DNA of 64,000 bases from a bacterium Scap17 (GCA_013376735.1 VINJ01000001.1:1302001-1366000), one strand, 5' to 3'. Positions 1 through 12,285 are shown, counted from the stretch's first letter. Made by a program: numbers and translations. The notes: a model not told the origin generated them from the sequence alone.

Positions 1-585
1 GGACGTGCAGACCTGCTGGCGTTGGCCGGCACCTTTCTGGAACACAACCGCACGCGCCTCGGACTGGGCAATCTGCGCCTGACGCCGGCGGCGGAGCGCC
101 TGCTGTGCGACTACCCCTGGCCCGGCAACGTGCGTGAGCTGGAGCACTGCCTGAGTCGCGCGGCCCTGCATGCCCGGCTCGCGCATGGTGCCCACCTGAC
201 TCGCCTGCGCGCCGATGGGCGCCAGCTGGTGGTGATCACGCCGGAACTGCTGGGACTGGAGGTCAACGCCGAGGTGTCACTTGAACGGGCCGCCAGCGTA
301 GCGCAGGAGATTCAGGGCGCGCAGATGGGGAGGGTGGATCAGGCGGGAAGAGCGAGTCATGCGGCGGAAGCGAGTCAGACCCCAGGAGCAAGCTCTGCAC
401 AGCGCGCCTGCCGACACGCCAGCGACGAGACGCTGGGGCTGCGCGATGCCACCGAGGCGTTTCAGCGCGAGCACATCTCGCGGGTCTGGCAGGCCAGTGA
501 TCGCAACTGGGCGGAGGCGGCGCGCAGGCTCAAGGTCGATCGCGGCAACCTGTACCGGCAGGCGCAGCGTCTGGGAATTGTCTGA
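1..585 (+). CDS. norR: NorR-type sigma-54 activator, 3' end only
   Basis: The frame is open from the first base, so the gene begins outside the window; 194 C-terminal residues are visible. The segment WPGNVRELEHCLSRAALHA is the end of a sigma-54 AAA+ domain. The last 50 residues, including ATEAFQREHI and the helix-turn-helix NWAEAARRLKVDRGNLYRQA, resemble the Fis-type DNA-binding tail of the nitric-oxide sensor NorR. A linker of about 70 residues rich in Ala, Gln and Ser separates the two parts. NorR activates nitric oxide detoxification genes with RNA polymerase sigma-54. The NO-sensing GAF domain cannot be checked here, so another enhancer-binding protein of the same class is possible. Confidence 0.75.
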   Translation, partial: GRADLLALAGTFLEHNRTRLGLGNLRLTPAAERLLCDYPWPGNVRELEHCLSRAALHARLAHGAHLTRLRADGRQLVVITPELLGLEVNAEVSLERAASVAQEIQGAQMGRVDQAGRASHAAEASQTPGASSAQRACRHASDETLGLRDATEAFQREHISRVWQASDRNWAEAARRLKVDRGNLYRQAQRLGIV

Positions 586-636
586 GGCGCGAGGCAGTGT
601 CTGGGGCGAGATGAAGTGTCTGATATGAGAAAAGAA

Positions 637-665
637 GACGGCGATGCTCATGGAGCATCGCCGTT
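637..665. terminator. Bidirectional terminator between norR and cmoB
   Basis: A 13-bp stem (637–649 with 653–665) has a 3-base loop. On the minus strand it is followed by a T-rich run, which suits termination of cmoB. The convergent norR transcript would meet the same hairpin, with a weaker T-rich tail. Confidence 0.8.
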
Positions 666-725
666 CTTGTATTTCTGCTGCTGTCGGCTCTGGTGCGACG
701 AGACGTCCGTGTCTCGCACGCCAAT

Positions 726-1754
726 TCAGGCGCGAGTGGCGATCAGCACCGCACGCCGAGGCGCCGGGTGGCCTTCGCGGGTCAGGCTCGGGTCAGTGGG
801 ATCGAGGAAGTCGCTCAGCGAGTGGTAGGTCATCCAGTCGGTGGCACGCTGCTCGTCCAGGGTGGTCACGGCTTCATCGACGATGCGCACGTCCTTGAAG
901 CCGGCGCGCTCACACCAGTGGGCCAGCGCCTGCGAGGAGGGCAGGAAATAGACATTGGGCATCGCGGCGTAGCGCTCGCCGGGCATCAGCACCGTCGTCA
1001 CGTCACCTTCCACCACCAGGGTTTCCAGCACCAGCTCGCCGCCGGGACGCAGGGTGTCACGCAGCTGGAAGAGGTGGTCCATCGGCGAGGGGCGATGATA
1101 GAGCACGCCCATCGAGAACACGGTATCGAAGGCACCCATCTTCGCCGGCACATCCTCGATGCCTACCGGCAGGAAGTGCAGGTTGCGGCCCTGGGGGTGG
1201 TCCGCGCCAATGAAGTGGCGTACGGCATGGAACTGGCAGTAGAAGCGCGGCGAAGGGTCGATCACCAGCGTGAAGGCCGCGCCTGCACCGACCATGCGCC
1301 AGCCGTGGTAGCCATTGCCGCCGCCGACATCCAGCACGCGGCGATGGGTGAGATTCGACAGGTGCGGCGCGAGACGCTGCCACTTCCAGTCGGAGCGCCA
1401 TTCGGTGTCGATATGGATTTCGTCGAGCTGATAGGGGCCCTTGCGCCACGGCATCATCGCACGCAGCAGGTTCTCGCTCTGGCGCAGCTGGCCGCTAGTC
1501 AAGCCAGTCGGAAAGCGTGCACCGACCCGATCGGCTTCCAGCTGTACTTCGCGTGCGTCGGGCAGGGCGGGCAGCTTTTCCAGCGCCCCATGCCAAGCCT
1601 TCAGGTCAGCATGGCGCTTGCGGTCCAGGCCATTGGCCAGCTGTTCAGGCAGGGCGCCCAGCCAGCGGGCGAAGCCATCGCCGACGGCGCCTGGCTCACA
1701 GGCCAGCGCGGTGAAGGCGCGGTAAAGGTCGCGGTCATACGGGGAAATGCTCAT
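726..1754 (-). CDS. cmoB: tRNA U34 carboxymethyltransferase CmoB
   Basis: A 342-residue protein with the class I methyltransferase SAM site VLDVGGGNGYHGW at residues 140–152, typical of CmoB, and the segment VFSMGVLYHRPSPMDHL. CmoB transfers the carboxymethyl group of carboxy-SAM to 5-hydroxyuridine 34, giving cmo5U in tRNAs that read several codons. The family usually has about 320 residues, so the length is normal. It lies 31 bp downstream of cmoA on the same strand, as expected for a two-gene operon, and ends at a strong terminator. No good ribosome binding site precedes the chosen ATG, so the start is moderately certain. Confidence 0.95.
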   Translation of the reverse strand: MSISPYDRDLYRAFTALACEPGAVGDGFARWLGALPEQLANGLDRKRHADLKAWHGALEKLPALPDAREVQLEADRVGARFPTGLTSGQLRQSENLLRAMMPWRKGPYQLDEIHIDTEWRSDWKWQRLAPHLSNLTHRRVLDVGGGNGYHGWRMVGAGAAFTLVIDPSPRFYCQFHAVRHFIGADHPQGRNLHFLPVGIEDVPAKMGAFDTVFSMGVLYHRPSPMDHLFQLRDTLRPGGELVLETLVVEGDVTTVLMPGERYAAMPNVYFLPSSQALAHWCERAGFKDVRIVDEAVTTLDEQRATDWMTYHSLSDFLDPTDPSLTREGHPAPRRAVLIATRA

Positions 1755-1785
1755 GCGCTGGGTCGGGTCCGTGCAGGCGTAGCGG

Positions 1786-2532
1786 TCATTCGGCGGCTTT
1801 GAAGGCGACCATCGAGGCGAAATTCAGGTATTGCAGCCAGGTATGGCTGCGCTGGAAGCCGGCGCGCGCCAGGCGCTCGTGATGCGTGTTCAGGCTGTCG
1901 GGCTTCATGACGTCCTCGAGGGCCTCGCGTTTCTGGGAGATTTCCAGATCGGAGTAGCCGTTGGCGCGCTTGAAGTCATGATAGCGTTCGATCAGCCAGG
2001 CATTCTCGACCGGATCATCGCTGATGATCTTCTCGGAGAGGATCAGCACGCCGCCGGGTTCCAGCGCCGCGAACAGCTTGTCGATCACGGCGTCGCGGTC
2101 TTCCGGCGGCAGGAACTGCAGCGTCAGATTGACCACGATCATGCCGGCCGGCTGATAGTCGAGGGTGCGAATGTCGGCTTCGGTGACGTTGATGCGGTGG
2201 TCGGGGAAGGCCTCGGCGAGTTCGCGGCTGGCGCGCTCGACCATCGGTCTGGACAGGTCGACGGCTTCGATCTCGATATCCTCGGCGGCCATCTCGCGGG
2301 CCAGCGCCATGCTGGCAGCACCCAGTGAGCAGCCCAGATCATAGACCCGAGCGCCGGGGCGCAGGTGGGCGCGGGCCATCAGGCCCAGCATGGCGATGAT
2401 CTGACCGTACCCCGGCACCGAGCGGCGCAGCATGTCCGGAAAGCAGCTGACGACCTGCTCGTCGAAGGAGAAGCTGGCGACACGGTCAAGGGGTGTCGTA
2501 AATATCGCGTCACGGTAAGATGCATCACTCAT
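1786..2532 (-). CDS. cmoA: Carboxy-S-adenosylmethionine synthase CmoA
   Basis: A 248-residue SAM-dependent enzyme. ARVYDLGCSLGAAS (residues 61–74) is the SAM-binding loop, and the N-terminus (FSFDEQVVSCFPDMLRRSVPG) is characteristic of CmoA. The enzyme converts SAM and prephenate to carboxy-SAM, the donor used by CmoB, so the two genes form one pathway. It is first in the cmoA-cmoB operon and is transcribed divergently from pgi. The 204-bp interval at 2533–2736 should hold both promoters; I could not assign them. Confidence 0.95.
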   Translation of the reverse strand: MSDASYRDAIFTTPLDRVASFSFDEQVVSCFPDMLRRSVPGYGQIIAMLGLMARAHLRPGARVYDLGCSLGAASMALAREMAAEDIEIEAVDLSRPMVERASRELAEAFPDHRINVTEADIRTLDYQPAGMIVVNLTLQFLPPEDRDAVIDKLFAALEPGGVLILSEKIISDDPVENAWLIERYHDFKRANGYSDLEISQKREALEDVMKPDSLNTHHERLARAGFQRSHTWLQYLNFASMVAFKAAE

Positions 2533-2736
2533 GGATCAAGGCTTCATCGGGCAGTGGGCCAGGGCGACATGCCTGTGGCCGAGGACCGGCCGGGCAGAGC
2601 GCCCCGTCGGGCCCGCCATTCTACGCATTCGGCGCCCGTGACGCACCCGTCACGGCTGGCGGGTGATGCCTCCATCAATCGATTTCAGGCCGGGCCATGC
2701 AGGGCCGGTCATTACACTTCAAGGAGAGAGGTGGCC

Positions 2737-4440
2737 ATGTCCACTCAATCAGCGGCACGTTCTGCGCGTCGTAATACCCAGGCCTGGCAGGCTCTCGCGC
2801 GCCATCATCAAGAGCAGATGGCCGATGTGCATCTGAAGGACCTGTTCGCCGAGGATGCGGCGCAAGGGCGTGACCGAGTGGCGACCTTCACGCGCTCTGC
2901 CGCGGGGCTGCGTCTGGATCTCTCCAAGCAGCGCCTCAAGGGCGAGACCCTGGAGCTGCTGCTGGAGCTGGCGCGCGAAACCGGCGTCGAGCAGGGCATC
3001 AAGCGCCTGCTGGCCGGTGAACATGTCAATCGCTCCGAAGACCGTCCGGCGCTGCACGCCGCGCTGCGTCTGCCGCGCTCCGCCAGCCTCCTGGTGGATG
3101 GCGAGGATATCGTGCCGGCCATCCACGAGAGCCTCGAGCACCTGGCCGAGATGGTCGATACCTTCCACAGCGGGCAGTGGCGTGGCGCCACCGGCAAGCC
3201 GATCACCGATGTGGTCAACCTCGGAGTCGGTGGCTCGGACCTCGGCCCATTGATGGTCTCCAGCGCCCTGAGCGATTGCCGCCCCAAGGACATCCACGAG
3301 ATCGGCGTGCACTTCGCCTCGACCATGGATGGCTCCCAGCTGGCGGACTATCTGGAATCCTTCAGCCCGGAAACCACGCTGTTCATCCTGTCCTCCAAGT
3401 CATTCTCGACCATCGACACGCTATCCAATGCCCGCACCGCGCGCGACTGGCTGAAATCACGTCTCGACCCGGAAGGACGCCTGGAAGCGCTGATCAACCG
3501 TCAGCACTTCATCGGCGCTTCCGCCAAGCCGGAGAAGATGACCGAGTGGGGCATCGCACCGGAACATCAGCTGCTGTTCTGGGATTGGGTCGGCGGCCGC
3601 TATTCGCTGTGGGGCACCATCGGTCTGCCCATCGCGCTCAACGTCGGCATGGACAACTTCCGTCGTCTGCTGGCCGGGGCGCATGAGCTGGATGAGCACT
3701 TCCGCACCGCGCCGCTGGAAGACAATCTGCCGGTGCTGCTGGCGCTGGCCGGGATCTGGAACAACAACTTCCTCGATATCCGCGCCCACTCCATCCTGCC
3801 CTACGACGGTCGTCTGGAGTACTTCGCCAGCTACCTCGAGCAGCTGGAGATGGAATCCAACGGCAAGTCAGTGACCAACGATGGCGAGATGATCGACTAC
3901 TCGACCTGTCCGGTGCTGTGGGGCCAGCTGGGGCCGAATGCTCAGCACGCCTTCTATCAGCTGCTGCACCAGGGCACCCAGGCGGTCGAGTGTGACTTCA
4001 TCGCACCGATGTGCCGTTATGACCATGTCGAGGACGCCGAGACACGCGCCCACCTCAAGGCACAGCACCGCCTGACGCTGGCCAACTGCTTTGCCCAGTC
4101 ACGTGTACTGATGCTGGGCGATGACGCCATCCCCGGTGATGAGGCGCAGCCGAACCACAAGCGCTACCGTGGCAATCAGCCGTCGACCACGCTGCTGCTG
4201 GAAGCGCTGACACCGGAAACGCTGGGTGCGTTGATTGCGCTCTACGAGCAGAAGGTCTTCGTGCAGGCCACCATCTGGGACATCAATCCGTTCGATCAGT
4301 GGGGCGTGGAGCTGGGCAAGCAGATCGCCACCGCCACCGAAGCGACCATGACCACCGGCGAAGGCTTCGAGACGCTGGATGCCTCCAGCCGCGCGCTGAT
4401 CGAAGCGGTGTGGGCCGCACAGGACCAGGACCCGCGCTGA
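2737..4440 (+). CDS. pgi: Glucose-6-phosphate isomerase
   Basis: A 567-residue cytoplasmic enzyme interconverting glucose-6-phosphate and fructose-6-phosphate. Family marks are NLGVGGSDLGPLMV, the sugar-phosphate segment VGGRYSLWGTIGLPIALNVG, ESNGKS, and the catalytic-histidine region LLHQGTQAVECDFIAP; HKRYRGNQPST holds the conserved C-terminal lysine. The open frame extends 124 codons upstream, but the AAGGAGAG at 2721–2728 and alignment to the family fix the ATG at 2737. It stands alone between cmoA (divergent) and the yqiA-parE block. Length and motifs are ordinary. Confidence 0.97.
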   Translation: MSTQSAARSARRNTQAWQALARHHQEQMADVHLKDLFAEDAAQGRDRVATFTRSAAGLRLDLSKQRLKGETLELLLELARETGVEQGIKRLLAGEHVNRSEDRPALHAALRLPRSASLLVDGEDIVPAIHESLEHLAEMVDTFHSGQWRGATGKPITDVVNLGVGGSDLGPLMVSSALSDCRPKDIHEIGVHFASTMDGSQLADYLESFSPETTLFILSSKSFSTIDTLSNARTARDWLKSRLDPEGRLEALINRQHFIGASAKPEKMTEWGIAPEHQLLFWDWVGGRYSLWGTIGLPIALNVGMDNFRRLLAGAHELDEHFRTAPLEDNLPVLLALAGIWNNNFLDIRAHSILPYDGRLEYFASYLEQLEMESNGKSVTNDGEMIDYSTCPVLWGQLGPNAQHAFYQLLHQGTQAVECDFIAPMCRYDHVEDAETRAHLKAQHRLTLANCFAQSRVLMLGDDAIPGDEAQPNHKRYRGNQPSTTLLLEALTPETLGALIALYEQKVFVQATIWDINPFDQWGVELGKQIATATEATMTTGEGFETLDASSRALIEAVWAAQDQDPR

Positions 4441-4718
4441 ACCCGCGGCGGAGGTGAGTGAGGGGGGGGAGCGAGTGAGAGAGTGTGTGAGGGCATGCTG
4501 CCATGCCGTGCAAGACGAGCGGCGGCGCCAGTCGTCGCCCTCTGTTGATTTATACAGTATTCTCGCTATCCTATAAGCGAATCAATCGTTTACACTAGAC
4601 AGCACGACGCGGACCGTCGAAAACCCTGCTTCCAGCGTATGAACGCTCGAGAGATGCCCAGCCATCTTGAAGCGTGGGAGGGGCGGTGTCGCGGTCTGGC
4701 GTGCTGTTGGGAGTGCTG

Positions 4719-5471
4719 ATGGCCAATTCCCTCTTTCCGTCAGATACGGCAGCGATGCACACCACCGCGCCCGTCAAGGGGCTGCTGTACCTGCACGGCT
4801 TCAATTCGGCCAGTTGTTCGCCCAAGGCGCGCTTGATGCAGCGCGCGGCAGAGCAGTTCGGCCTGCCGTGCGTGATGCCGGATATCCCCCCGGCGCCCGA
4901 TGCGGGTCAGGCGGCGGTCAACGCAGCCTATCTCACGCTGTGTGAGCGCCTTGCGCTGGACCCCGCAGACCCCGCCTGTGATGACGCCATCATGGTGATC
5001 GGCAGTTCCATGGGCGGCTTTCTGGCCACCTGGCTGGTCGCGCGTGAGGCCGCACGTCTCGAGGGGCCGGCAGGCCCTTCCCAGAGCGTCTGGCGTCAGG
5101 GGCCACGCAGTGTGCTGATCAATCCGGCCGTGCGTCCCGCGCGACTGGTCAGCGAATGGCTCGGCTCGGTGCATGCCAATCCCTATACCGGCGTGACGTT
5201 CACCGTCACCGAGGATTTCGGCCCCGGGCTGCTTGCATTGGAAGCGGAGCCTGTCACGGCGCAGCGCACCCTGGTGCTGTTGGCGACGGCCGATGAGACA
5301 TTGGATGTCAATGATGCCGCAGGGCTCTATCAGGGAAGCCGCTTGATCATCACGCCGGGTGGCGATCACGGCTTTGCGCAGCTGGCGGAATATCTGCCGG
5401 CGATCATGGCGCATGGCGGACACCGGCTGGCCCCCGCCACCGCAGCGGCGATGCATGTCGCGCCGGACTAG
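4719..5471 (+). CDS. yqiA: YqiA-like alpha/beta-fold esterase
   Basis: A roughly 250-residue alpha/beta hydrolase of the YqiA (UPF0227) type. LYLHGFNSAS is the oxyanion-hole segment, VIGSSMGGFLATWL carries the nucleophile serine, LATADETLDV the acid and GGDHGFAQL the histidine. In Escherichia coli yqiA lies directly upstream of parE, and the same order holds here, which supports the call. The ATG at 4719 has GGGAG five bases upstream; a later ATG at 4755 is possible. The physiological substrate is unknown even for the E. coli protein. Confidence 0.85.
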   Translation: MANSLFPSDTAAMHTTAPVKGLLYLHGFNSASCSPKARLMQRAAEQFGLPCVMPDIPPAPDAGQAAVNAAYLTLCERLALDPADPACDDAIMVIGSSMGGFLATWLVAREAARLEGPAGPSQSVWRQGPRSVLINPAVRPARLVSEWLGSVHANPYTGVTFTVTEDFGPGLLALEAEPVTAQRTLVLLATADETLDVNDAAGLYQGSRLIITPGGDHGFAQLAEYLPAIMAHGGHRLAPATAAAMHVAPD

Positions 5472-7590
<2,119 letters not shown>

Positions 7591-7613
7591 TCATCGGTCC
7601 AGCTTTCACGGCC

Positions 7614-7647
7614 AGTTGAACTTCGAAAGCAGCTGAACTTCGAAAGC
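7614..7647 (+). repeat. 17-bp tandem duplication between parE and parC
   Basis: Two adjacent 17-bp copies, AGTTGAACTTCGAAAGC and AGCTGAACTTCGAAAGC, differ at one position. TTCGAA at the core of each is a palindrome. No function is evident. Confidence 0.8.
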
Positions 7648-7733
7648 CAGACAAGCTGCGCGACAGCATTCTTTCGGGAGCGCCACAGTCAGACGCTCCC
7701 CGGTTTTACGCTCGTAATCAAGGTCAAGCGCCC

Positions 7734-10010
7734 ATGAGCATGGATATCCAGGTCGCGGAGGGTGACGTCGAACGTCTGGCCCTGCGCGACTACACCGAAA
7801 AGGCGTACCTCGACTACTCGATGTACGTGATTCTCGACCGCGCCCTGCCGCATGTCGGCGATGGCATGAAGCCGGTGCAGCGCCGCATCGTCTACGCCAT
7901 GCGCGAACTGTCCCTGACGGCCAACGCCAAGTACAAGAAGTCGGCGCGTACCGTCGGCGACGTGCTGGGCAAGTTCCACCCCCATGGTGACAGCGCCTGT
8001 TACGAGGCGATGGTGCTGATGGCGCAGCCGTTCAGCTATCGCTATCCGCTGGTGGATGGCCAAGGCAACTGGGGTAGTCAGGATGACCCCAAGTCCTTCG
8101 CGGCGATGCGTTACACCGAATCGCGGCTGTCGAAGTACTCCGAGGTGCTGCTGTCCGAGCTTTCCCAGGGCACCGTCGACTGGGTGCCCAACTTCGATGG
8201 CACCATGCGCGAACCCAAGGTGCTGCCGGCGCGTCTGCCCAATGTGCTGCTCAACGGTACTACCGGCATCGCGGTGGGCATGGCGACCGACATCCCGCCG
8301 CACAATGTGCATGAAGTCGTGGCCGCCACCCGGCATCTGCTGCGCCATCCGGACGCTGACAGCGATCAGCTGATGGAGCACCTGCCGGCACCGGACTTCC
8401 CCACCGAGGCGGAGATCATCACGCCGCGCACCGACCTCGCCAAGATCTACCGCACCGGTCGTGGCAGCGTGAAGATGCGTGCCCGCTACGTGCTGGAAGA
8501 GGGCGATATCGTGATCACGGCGCTGCCGTATCAGGTCTCCGGCGCCAAGGTGATCGAGCAGATCGCCGCCCAGATGCAGGCCAAGAAGCTGCCGATGGTC
8601 GCGGATCTGCGTGATGAGTCCGATCACGAGAACCCGACGCGCCTGCTGATTCAACCGCGCTCCAATCGTGTCGATATCGAAGGCCTGATGGCGCACCTGT
8701 TCGCCACCACCGATCTCGAGAAGAATGCGCGCGTCAACATGAACGTCATCGACCTCAAGGGGCGCCCACGGGTGATGGCGCTGCACGAGATGCTGGCCGA
8801 GTGGCTGCGCTATCGTCGTGCCACCGTGCGTCGCCGCCTCGAGCATCGTCTGGCCAAGGTCGAGGACCGTCTGCATATCCTCGAGGGTCTGCTGACGGCT
8901 TACCTGAATCTCGACGAGGTCATTCGCATCATCCGCGAGGAGGAGGACCCCAAGGCCAGCCTGATCGAGACCTTCCAGCTCTCCGAGCGTCAGGCCGAGG
9001 CGATCCTCGAGCTGCGTCTGCGTCACCTGGCACGTCTTGAAGAGATGAAGCTGCGTGGCGAGCAGGACGAGCTCAAGCGTGAGCGCAAGCACCTCAAGCA
9101 TCTGCTGGGCAATGACGAGGCACTGACGGACCTGATCGACAGTGAGCTTGAGCAGGCCGCCACTGACTTCGGCGATGCACGTCGCTCACCGCTGGTCGAG
9201 CGTGGCGAAGCCAAGGCACTGTCGGAAGTCGAGCTGATGGGCGCCGACCCGATTACCGTCGCGCTGTCCGAGAAGGGCTGGATCCGTGCTGCCAAGGGGC
9301 ATGATATCGACCCCGAGGGTCTGTCCTACAAGGCCGGCGACCGCTTCCATCTGGCGGCGCGCGGCAAGACCAATCAGCCGCTGGTGCTGCTGGATGACAC
9401 CGGGCGTGCCTACACCCTGGCCGCCCACAATCTGCCCAGTGCACGCGGACAGGGCGAGCCGATCACTGGGCGCATGAATCCGGCGGCGGGGGCGGCGATG
9501 GTCGGGCTGCTGCTCGATGCGCCTTCTGCGCGCTATCTGCTGGCTTCCGATGGCGGCTATGGCTTCGTGACCACGCTCGAGCAGCTGACCGGCAAGAACA
9601 AGTCCGGCAAGGCGGCACTGACTCTACCGCGCGGCTGTGCGGTGCTGCCGCCGGTGGCGATTCCCGAAGTGCCTGAGTCAGCGCAGGGCGATGGGGCTGC
9701 GCTGGAAGTGGCGGTGGTGTCCAATGAAGGGCGCCTGCTGGTCTTCCCGCTCTCCGAGCTGCCTGAGATGTCCAAGGGCAAGGGCAACAAGATGCTGTCG
9801 ATCCCGGGCGAACGCGCCGCCAACCGCGAGGAGTTCGTGCGCTCGCTGGTGGTCTTGCCCGCCGGCACGACCCTGGTGGTGCATGCCGGCAAGCGCAAGA
9901 CTCTGCTCAAGGGGGCGGATCTCGATTATTATCGTGGCGAGCGTGGCCGCCGCGGCAGCAAGCTGCCCAAGGGCTTCCAGAAGGTCGACCGTCTGGCCGT
10001 CGATAGTTGA
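7734..10010 (+). CDS. parC: DNA topoisomerase IV subunit A
   Basis: A 758-residue breakage-reunion subunit pairing with ParE. The catalytic tyrosine is Tyr127 in [11 protein letters not shown]. The quinolone-determining region reads [12 protein letters not shown], with Ser87 and Glu91 at the positions equal to Ser80 and Glu84 of the E. coli protein, so the common resistance residues are wild type. A coiled-coil region around residues 360–460 precedes a C-terminal beta-pinwheel. The C-terminus lacks an obvious GyrA box, as expected for ParC. Confidence 0.97.
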   Translation: MSMDIQVAEGDVERLALRDYTEKAYLDYSMYVILDRALPHVGDGMKPVQRRIVYAMRELSLTANAKYKKSARTVGDVLGKFHPHGDSACYEAMVLMAQPFSYRYPLVDGQGNWGSQDDPKSFAAMRYTESRLSKYSEVLLSELSQGTVDWVPNFDGTMREPKVLPARLPNVLLNGTTGIAVGMATDIPPHNVHEVVAATRHLLRHPDADSDQLMEHLPAPDFPTEAEIITPRTDLAKIYRTGRGSVKMRARYVLEEGDIVITALPYQVSGAKVIEQIAAQMQAKKLPMVADLRDESDHENPTRLLIQPRSNRVDIEGLMAHLFATTDLEKNARVNMNVIDLKGRPRVMALHEMLAEWLRYRRATVRRRLEHRLAKVEDRLHILEGLLTAYLNLDEVIRIIREEEDPKASLIETFQLSERQAEAILELRLRHLARLEEMKLRGEQDELKRERKHLKHLLGNDEALTDLIDSELEQAATDFGDARRSPLVERGEAKALSEVELMGADPITVALSEKGWIRAAKGHDIDPEGLSYKAGDRFHLAARGKTNQPLVLLDDTGRAYTLAAHNLPSARGQGEPITGRMNPAAGAAMVGLLLDAPSARYLLASDGGYGFVTTLEQLTGKNKSGKAALTLPRGCAVLPPVAIPEVPESAQGDGAALEVAVVSNEGRLLVFPLSELPEMSKGKGNKMLSIPGERAANREEFVRSLVVLPAGTTLVVHAGKRKTLLKGADLDYYRGERGRRGSKLPKGFQKVDRLAVDS

Positions 10011-10116
10011 ATCCGGGCCAGATGGCCTGGCTTGTTAGCAGAGGTGCGTCGGCATTGACGCCGACATGCCCCGTGGGCGACACCTTGATGATTCATTGCT
10101 CAGGAATGATTTTCCA

Positions 10117-11328
10117 ATGACACAACGTATCTTGATCCGTGCCACCGGTACGGCTCGTCCAGGACAGCTGGCAGGGCTTGGTCAGGCGCTGGCGCGCAGC
10201 GGCGCACGACTGCTGGACATCAATCAGAGCGTGACCTTCGGGCTGGTGTCGCTGGAAGCGCTGGTGGCTCTCGGTGCGGAGTCCGATCTGGAGGCCGCGC
10301 TGGCCGCCGCCGGTGAACAGCTGGGGCTGGATGTGCAGGCCGTGCAGGTCGGTGCTGAGGAATACGCGCGCTGGAGCCATCAGGCGGAGCGCCCGCGCTG
10401 GATTCTGACGCTGCTGGCACCACGCCTGCCCGCCGGCATTCTGGCCGAGGTCGGTGGCCTGACAGCCGAATTCGGGATCACCGTCGAGCTGATGCATCGT
10501 CTGTCGGGGCGTGAGCCGCTGGATGGCGAGTCACCAGCCGAAGGTGCCTGTGTCGAGTGCTGGCTGCGCCTGCCGGAGAGTGACACCGACATCAACGCCC
10601 TGCGCGAGAAGGCGCTGGCGCTGGGCGCGCTGCACGGTGTCGATATCGCGATCCAGGAAGATGATATATGGCGTCGTCATCGCCGCCTGATCTGCTTCGA
10701 CATGGATTCGACGCTGATTCAGACCGAGGTGATCGACGAGCTGGCGCGTCGTCACGGTGTCGGCGAGGAAGTCTCGGAAGTCACTGAACGGGCCATGCGG
10801 GGCGAGCTGGACTTCAAGCAAAGCTTCCGCGAACGCATGAGCAAGCTGGAAGGCCTGGATGAGTCGGTGCTGGCCGATATCGCCGCCAATCTGCCGCTGA
10901 TGGATGGGGTCGAGCGCCTGATGGCCAACCTCAAGGCGCTGGGCTATCGCACCGCGATCCTGTCCGGCGGCTTCACCTACTTCGCGCGTCATCTTCAGCA
11001 GCTGCTGGGCTTCGATGAGATCCACGCCAATGAGCTGGTGATCGTCAATGGCAAGGTCACCGGTGAAGTGCGTGAACCGATCGTCGATGCCGAGCGCAAG
11101 GCATTGCTGCTGCGCGAGATCGCCGAGCGTCATGGCCTGCGCATGGAGCAGACCATCGCCGTCGGTGACGGTGCCAATGACCTCAAGATGCTGGCCGAGG
11201 CGGGGCTGGGCATCGCCTTCCGTGCCAAGCCGCTGGTGCGTGAACAGGCGCGTCAGTCGATCTCGACCCTGGGTCTGGACGCCGTGCTCTACCTGATGGG
11301 CTATCGCCAGCAGGACCTCGAGCACTGA
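10117..11328 (+). CDS. serB: Phosphoserine phosphatase
   Basis: A 403-residue HAD-family enzyme doing the last step of serine synthesis. The nucleophile motif is FDMDSTLIQTEVID with Asp195; SGGFTYFA and GDGANDLKML are the later HAD motifs. About 190 N-terminal residues form tandem ACT-like regulatory domains, as in Pseudomonas SerB and unlike the shorter E. coli protein. The ATG at 10117, after AGGA at 10102–10105, gives the standard N-terminus; the upstream extension of the frame has no support. It follows parC by 106 bp. Confidence 0.94.
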   Translation: MTQRILIRATGTARPGQLAGLGQALARSGARLLDINQSVTFGLVSLEALVALGAESDLEAALAAAGEQLGLDVQAVQVGAEEYARWSHQAERPRWILTLLAPRLPAGILAEVGGLTAEFGITVELMHRLSGREPLDGESPAEGACVECWLRLPESDTDINALREKALALGALHGVDIAIQEDDIWRRHRRLICFDMDSTLIQTEVIDELARRHGVGEEVSEVTERAMRGELDFKQSFRERMSKLEGLDESVLADIAANLPLMDGVERLMANLKALGYRTAILSGGFTYFARHLQQLLGFDEIHANELVIVNGKVTGEVREPIVDAERKALLLREIAERHGLRMEQTIAVGDGANDLKMLAEAGLGIAFRAKPLVREQARQSISTLGLDAVLYLMGYRQQDLEH

Positions 11329-11566
11329 TCCGTGATTCAGCCGCTGAACACCCGCGCTGAGTGACAAGCCAGTGTGTGAGTGATACCGCCCTCATCGCCG
11401 CCGCGATGGGGCGGTGTCGTCTGGTCGTCAGGTCGCAGAATAGTCCCAAAGCAGCAATGCGCTTTCGGGTGTTGGGGCTAGACTGGAGGTGAAGCGCCGA
11501 CGACTCGTCGCTCGTCAGTTGACGCCATACTGAAACGCCACTCGCCACGCCGTCAGGAGTTTGCCC

Positions 11567-11815
11567 ATGCCGTCACCCTATGACGATGAACTGCACCTGC
11601 TGTGCCTGTTTCCGCACGATGCCGCTCTCAAGGGGTTGAAGATTCGCCACGATGCCAGCCCCGACATGGTGGCCGCCGCCGAGCGTCTGCATGCCAAGGG
11701 ATTGACCACGCTGCCGGATGGCGGCTATCTGACGTCGGTGGGCCGTGAGGCCGCCGAGCACGCCCATCGTCTCAATGACCTGCTTCACGTCCCGATGGCC
11801 ATGACGGGCACCTGA
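11567..11815 (+). CDS. Small conserved protein, TIGR02647-like
   Basis: An 82-residue protein resembling the TIGR02647 family of small gammaproteobacterial proteins, in particular through AAERLHAKGLTTLPDGGYLTS and the following HAHRLNDLL. No signal peptide, membrane segment or cysteine pair stands out, and no function is known to me. CAGGAG at 11554–11559 sits seven bases before the ATG at 11567; an in-frame TTG six bases earlier is less likely. It has its own terminator and lies alone between serB and a convergent gene. Confidence 0.75.
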   Translation: MPSPYDDELHLLCLFPHDAALKGLKIRHDASPDMVAAAERLHAKGLTTLPDGGYLTSVGREAAEHAHRLNDLLHVPMAMTGT

Positions 11816-11852
11816 GTTCGCCCGTTGGCTTGAATCGCTGATCGCGAGAAGG

Positions 11853-11888
11853 AAAAACGCCTCGTGGCTTTCGGCCACGGGGCGTTTT
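11853..11888. terminator. Bidirectional terminator
   Basis: An AAAACGCC arm pairs with GGCGTTTT and CGTGGC with GCCACG around a TTTC loop, so both strands end in a T-run. It separates the TIGR02647-like gene from the convergent tautomerase gene. Confidence 0.85.
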
Positions 11889-11925
11889 CGTATATGGCCT
11901 CAGGAGCAGTGAGGTATCCGTGCGC

Positions 11926-12285
11926 TCAGGCCTTGTGCTTGCGATAGGTCGCCCGGGTGATCTCGACGATCTCCACGCTGACTTCGCGGGCTGCCTCGCA
12001 GTGAGGTTTGAGGGCTTCCATCAGGATATCCGCCAGACGTGACTTGTCGTCATCGCTGCGGCCTTCCAGCTGATGGCAGTGCAGATTGACGAAGCCGTGC
12101 TTGTGCGCCAGCGGTGCCTGATTGCCGGCCAGACGCCAGTGTCGCCAGCTTTCCGCGCGCACCTTGATGTCGGTTTCCTTGAACAGGCCACTTTGCATGG
12201 CAGCGGCATGCAGGTCATCCATGATCGCGTCCATGTCGAGGCTGGGGGCCAGACTGTCGGCATAATCAATGACGAGATGAGGCAT
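11926..12285 (-). CDS. 5-carboxymethyl-2-hydroxymuconate isomerase-like tautomerase
   Basis: A 119-residue protein of the CHMI branch of the tautomerase superfamily. It begins MPHLVIDYADS; in this superfamily Met is removed and Pro becomes the N-terminal catalytic base, which supports this start over the longer open frame. AAGGAG lies nine bases upstream on the minus strand. FVNLHCHQLEGRSDDDKSRL is a conserved core segment. CHMI acts in homoprotocatechuate (4-hydroxyphenylacetate) breakdown, but no other gene of that pathway is nearby, so the true substrate is uncertain. Confidence 0.82.
   Translation of the reverse strand: MPHLVIDYADSLAPSLDMDAIMDDLHAAAMQSGLFKETDIKVRAESWRHWRLAGNQAPLAHKHGFVNLHCHQLEGRSDDDKSRLADILMEALKPHCEAAREVSVEIVEITRATYRKHKA

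Noticed and set aside
693-1802. 369-codon plus-strand frame opposite cmoB
   Set aside because: Antisense of a clear methyltransferase; no ribosome site and no recognisable motif.
4462-4469. Eight-G run after pgi
   Set aside because: It lies outside coding sequence after the stop, so slippage there has no evident effect.
7689-9101. 470-codon open frame on the minus strand opposite parC
   Set aside because: It is the antisense shadow of a certain gene in high-GC DNA; its protein is His/Gln/Arg-rich and has no domain.
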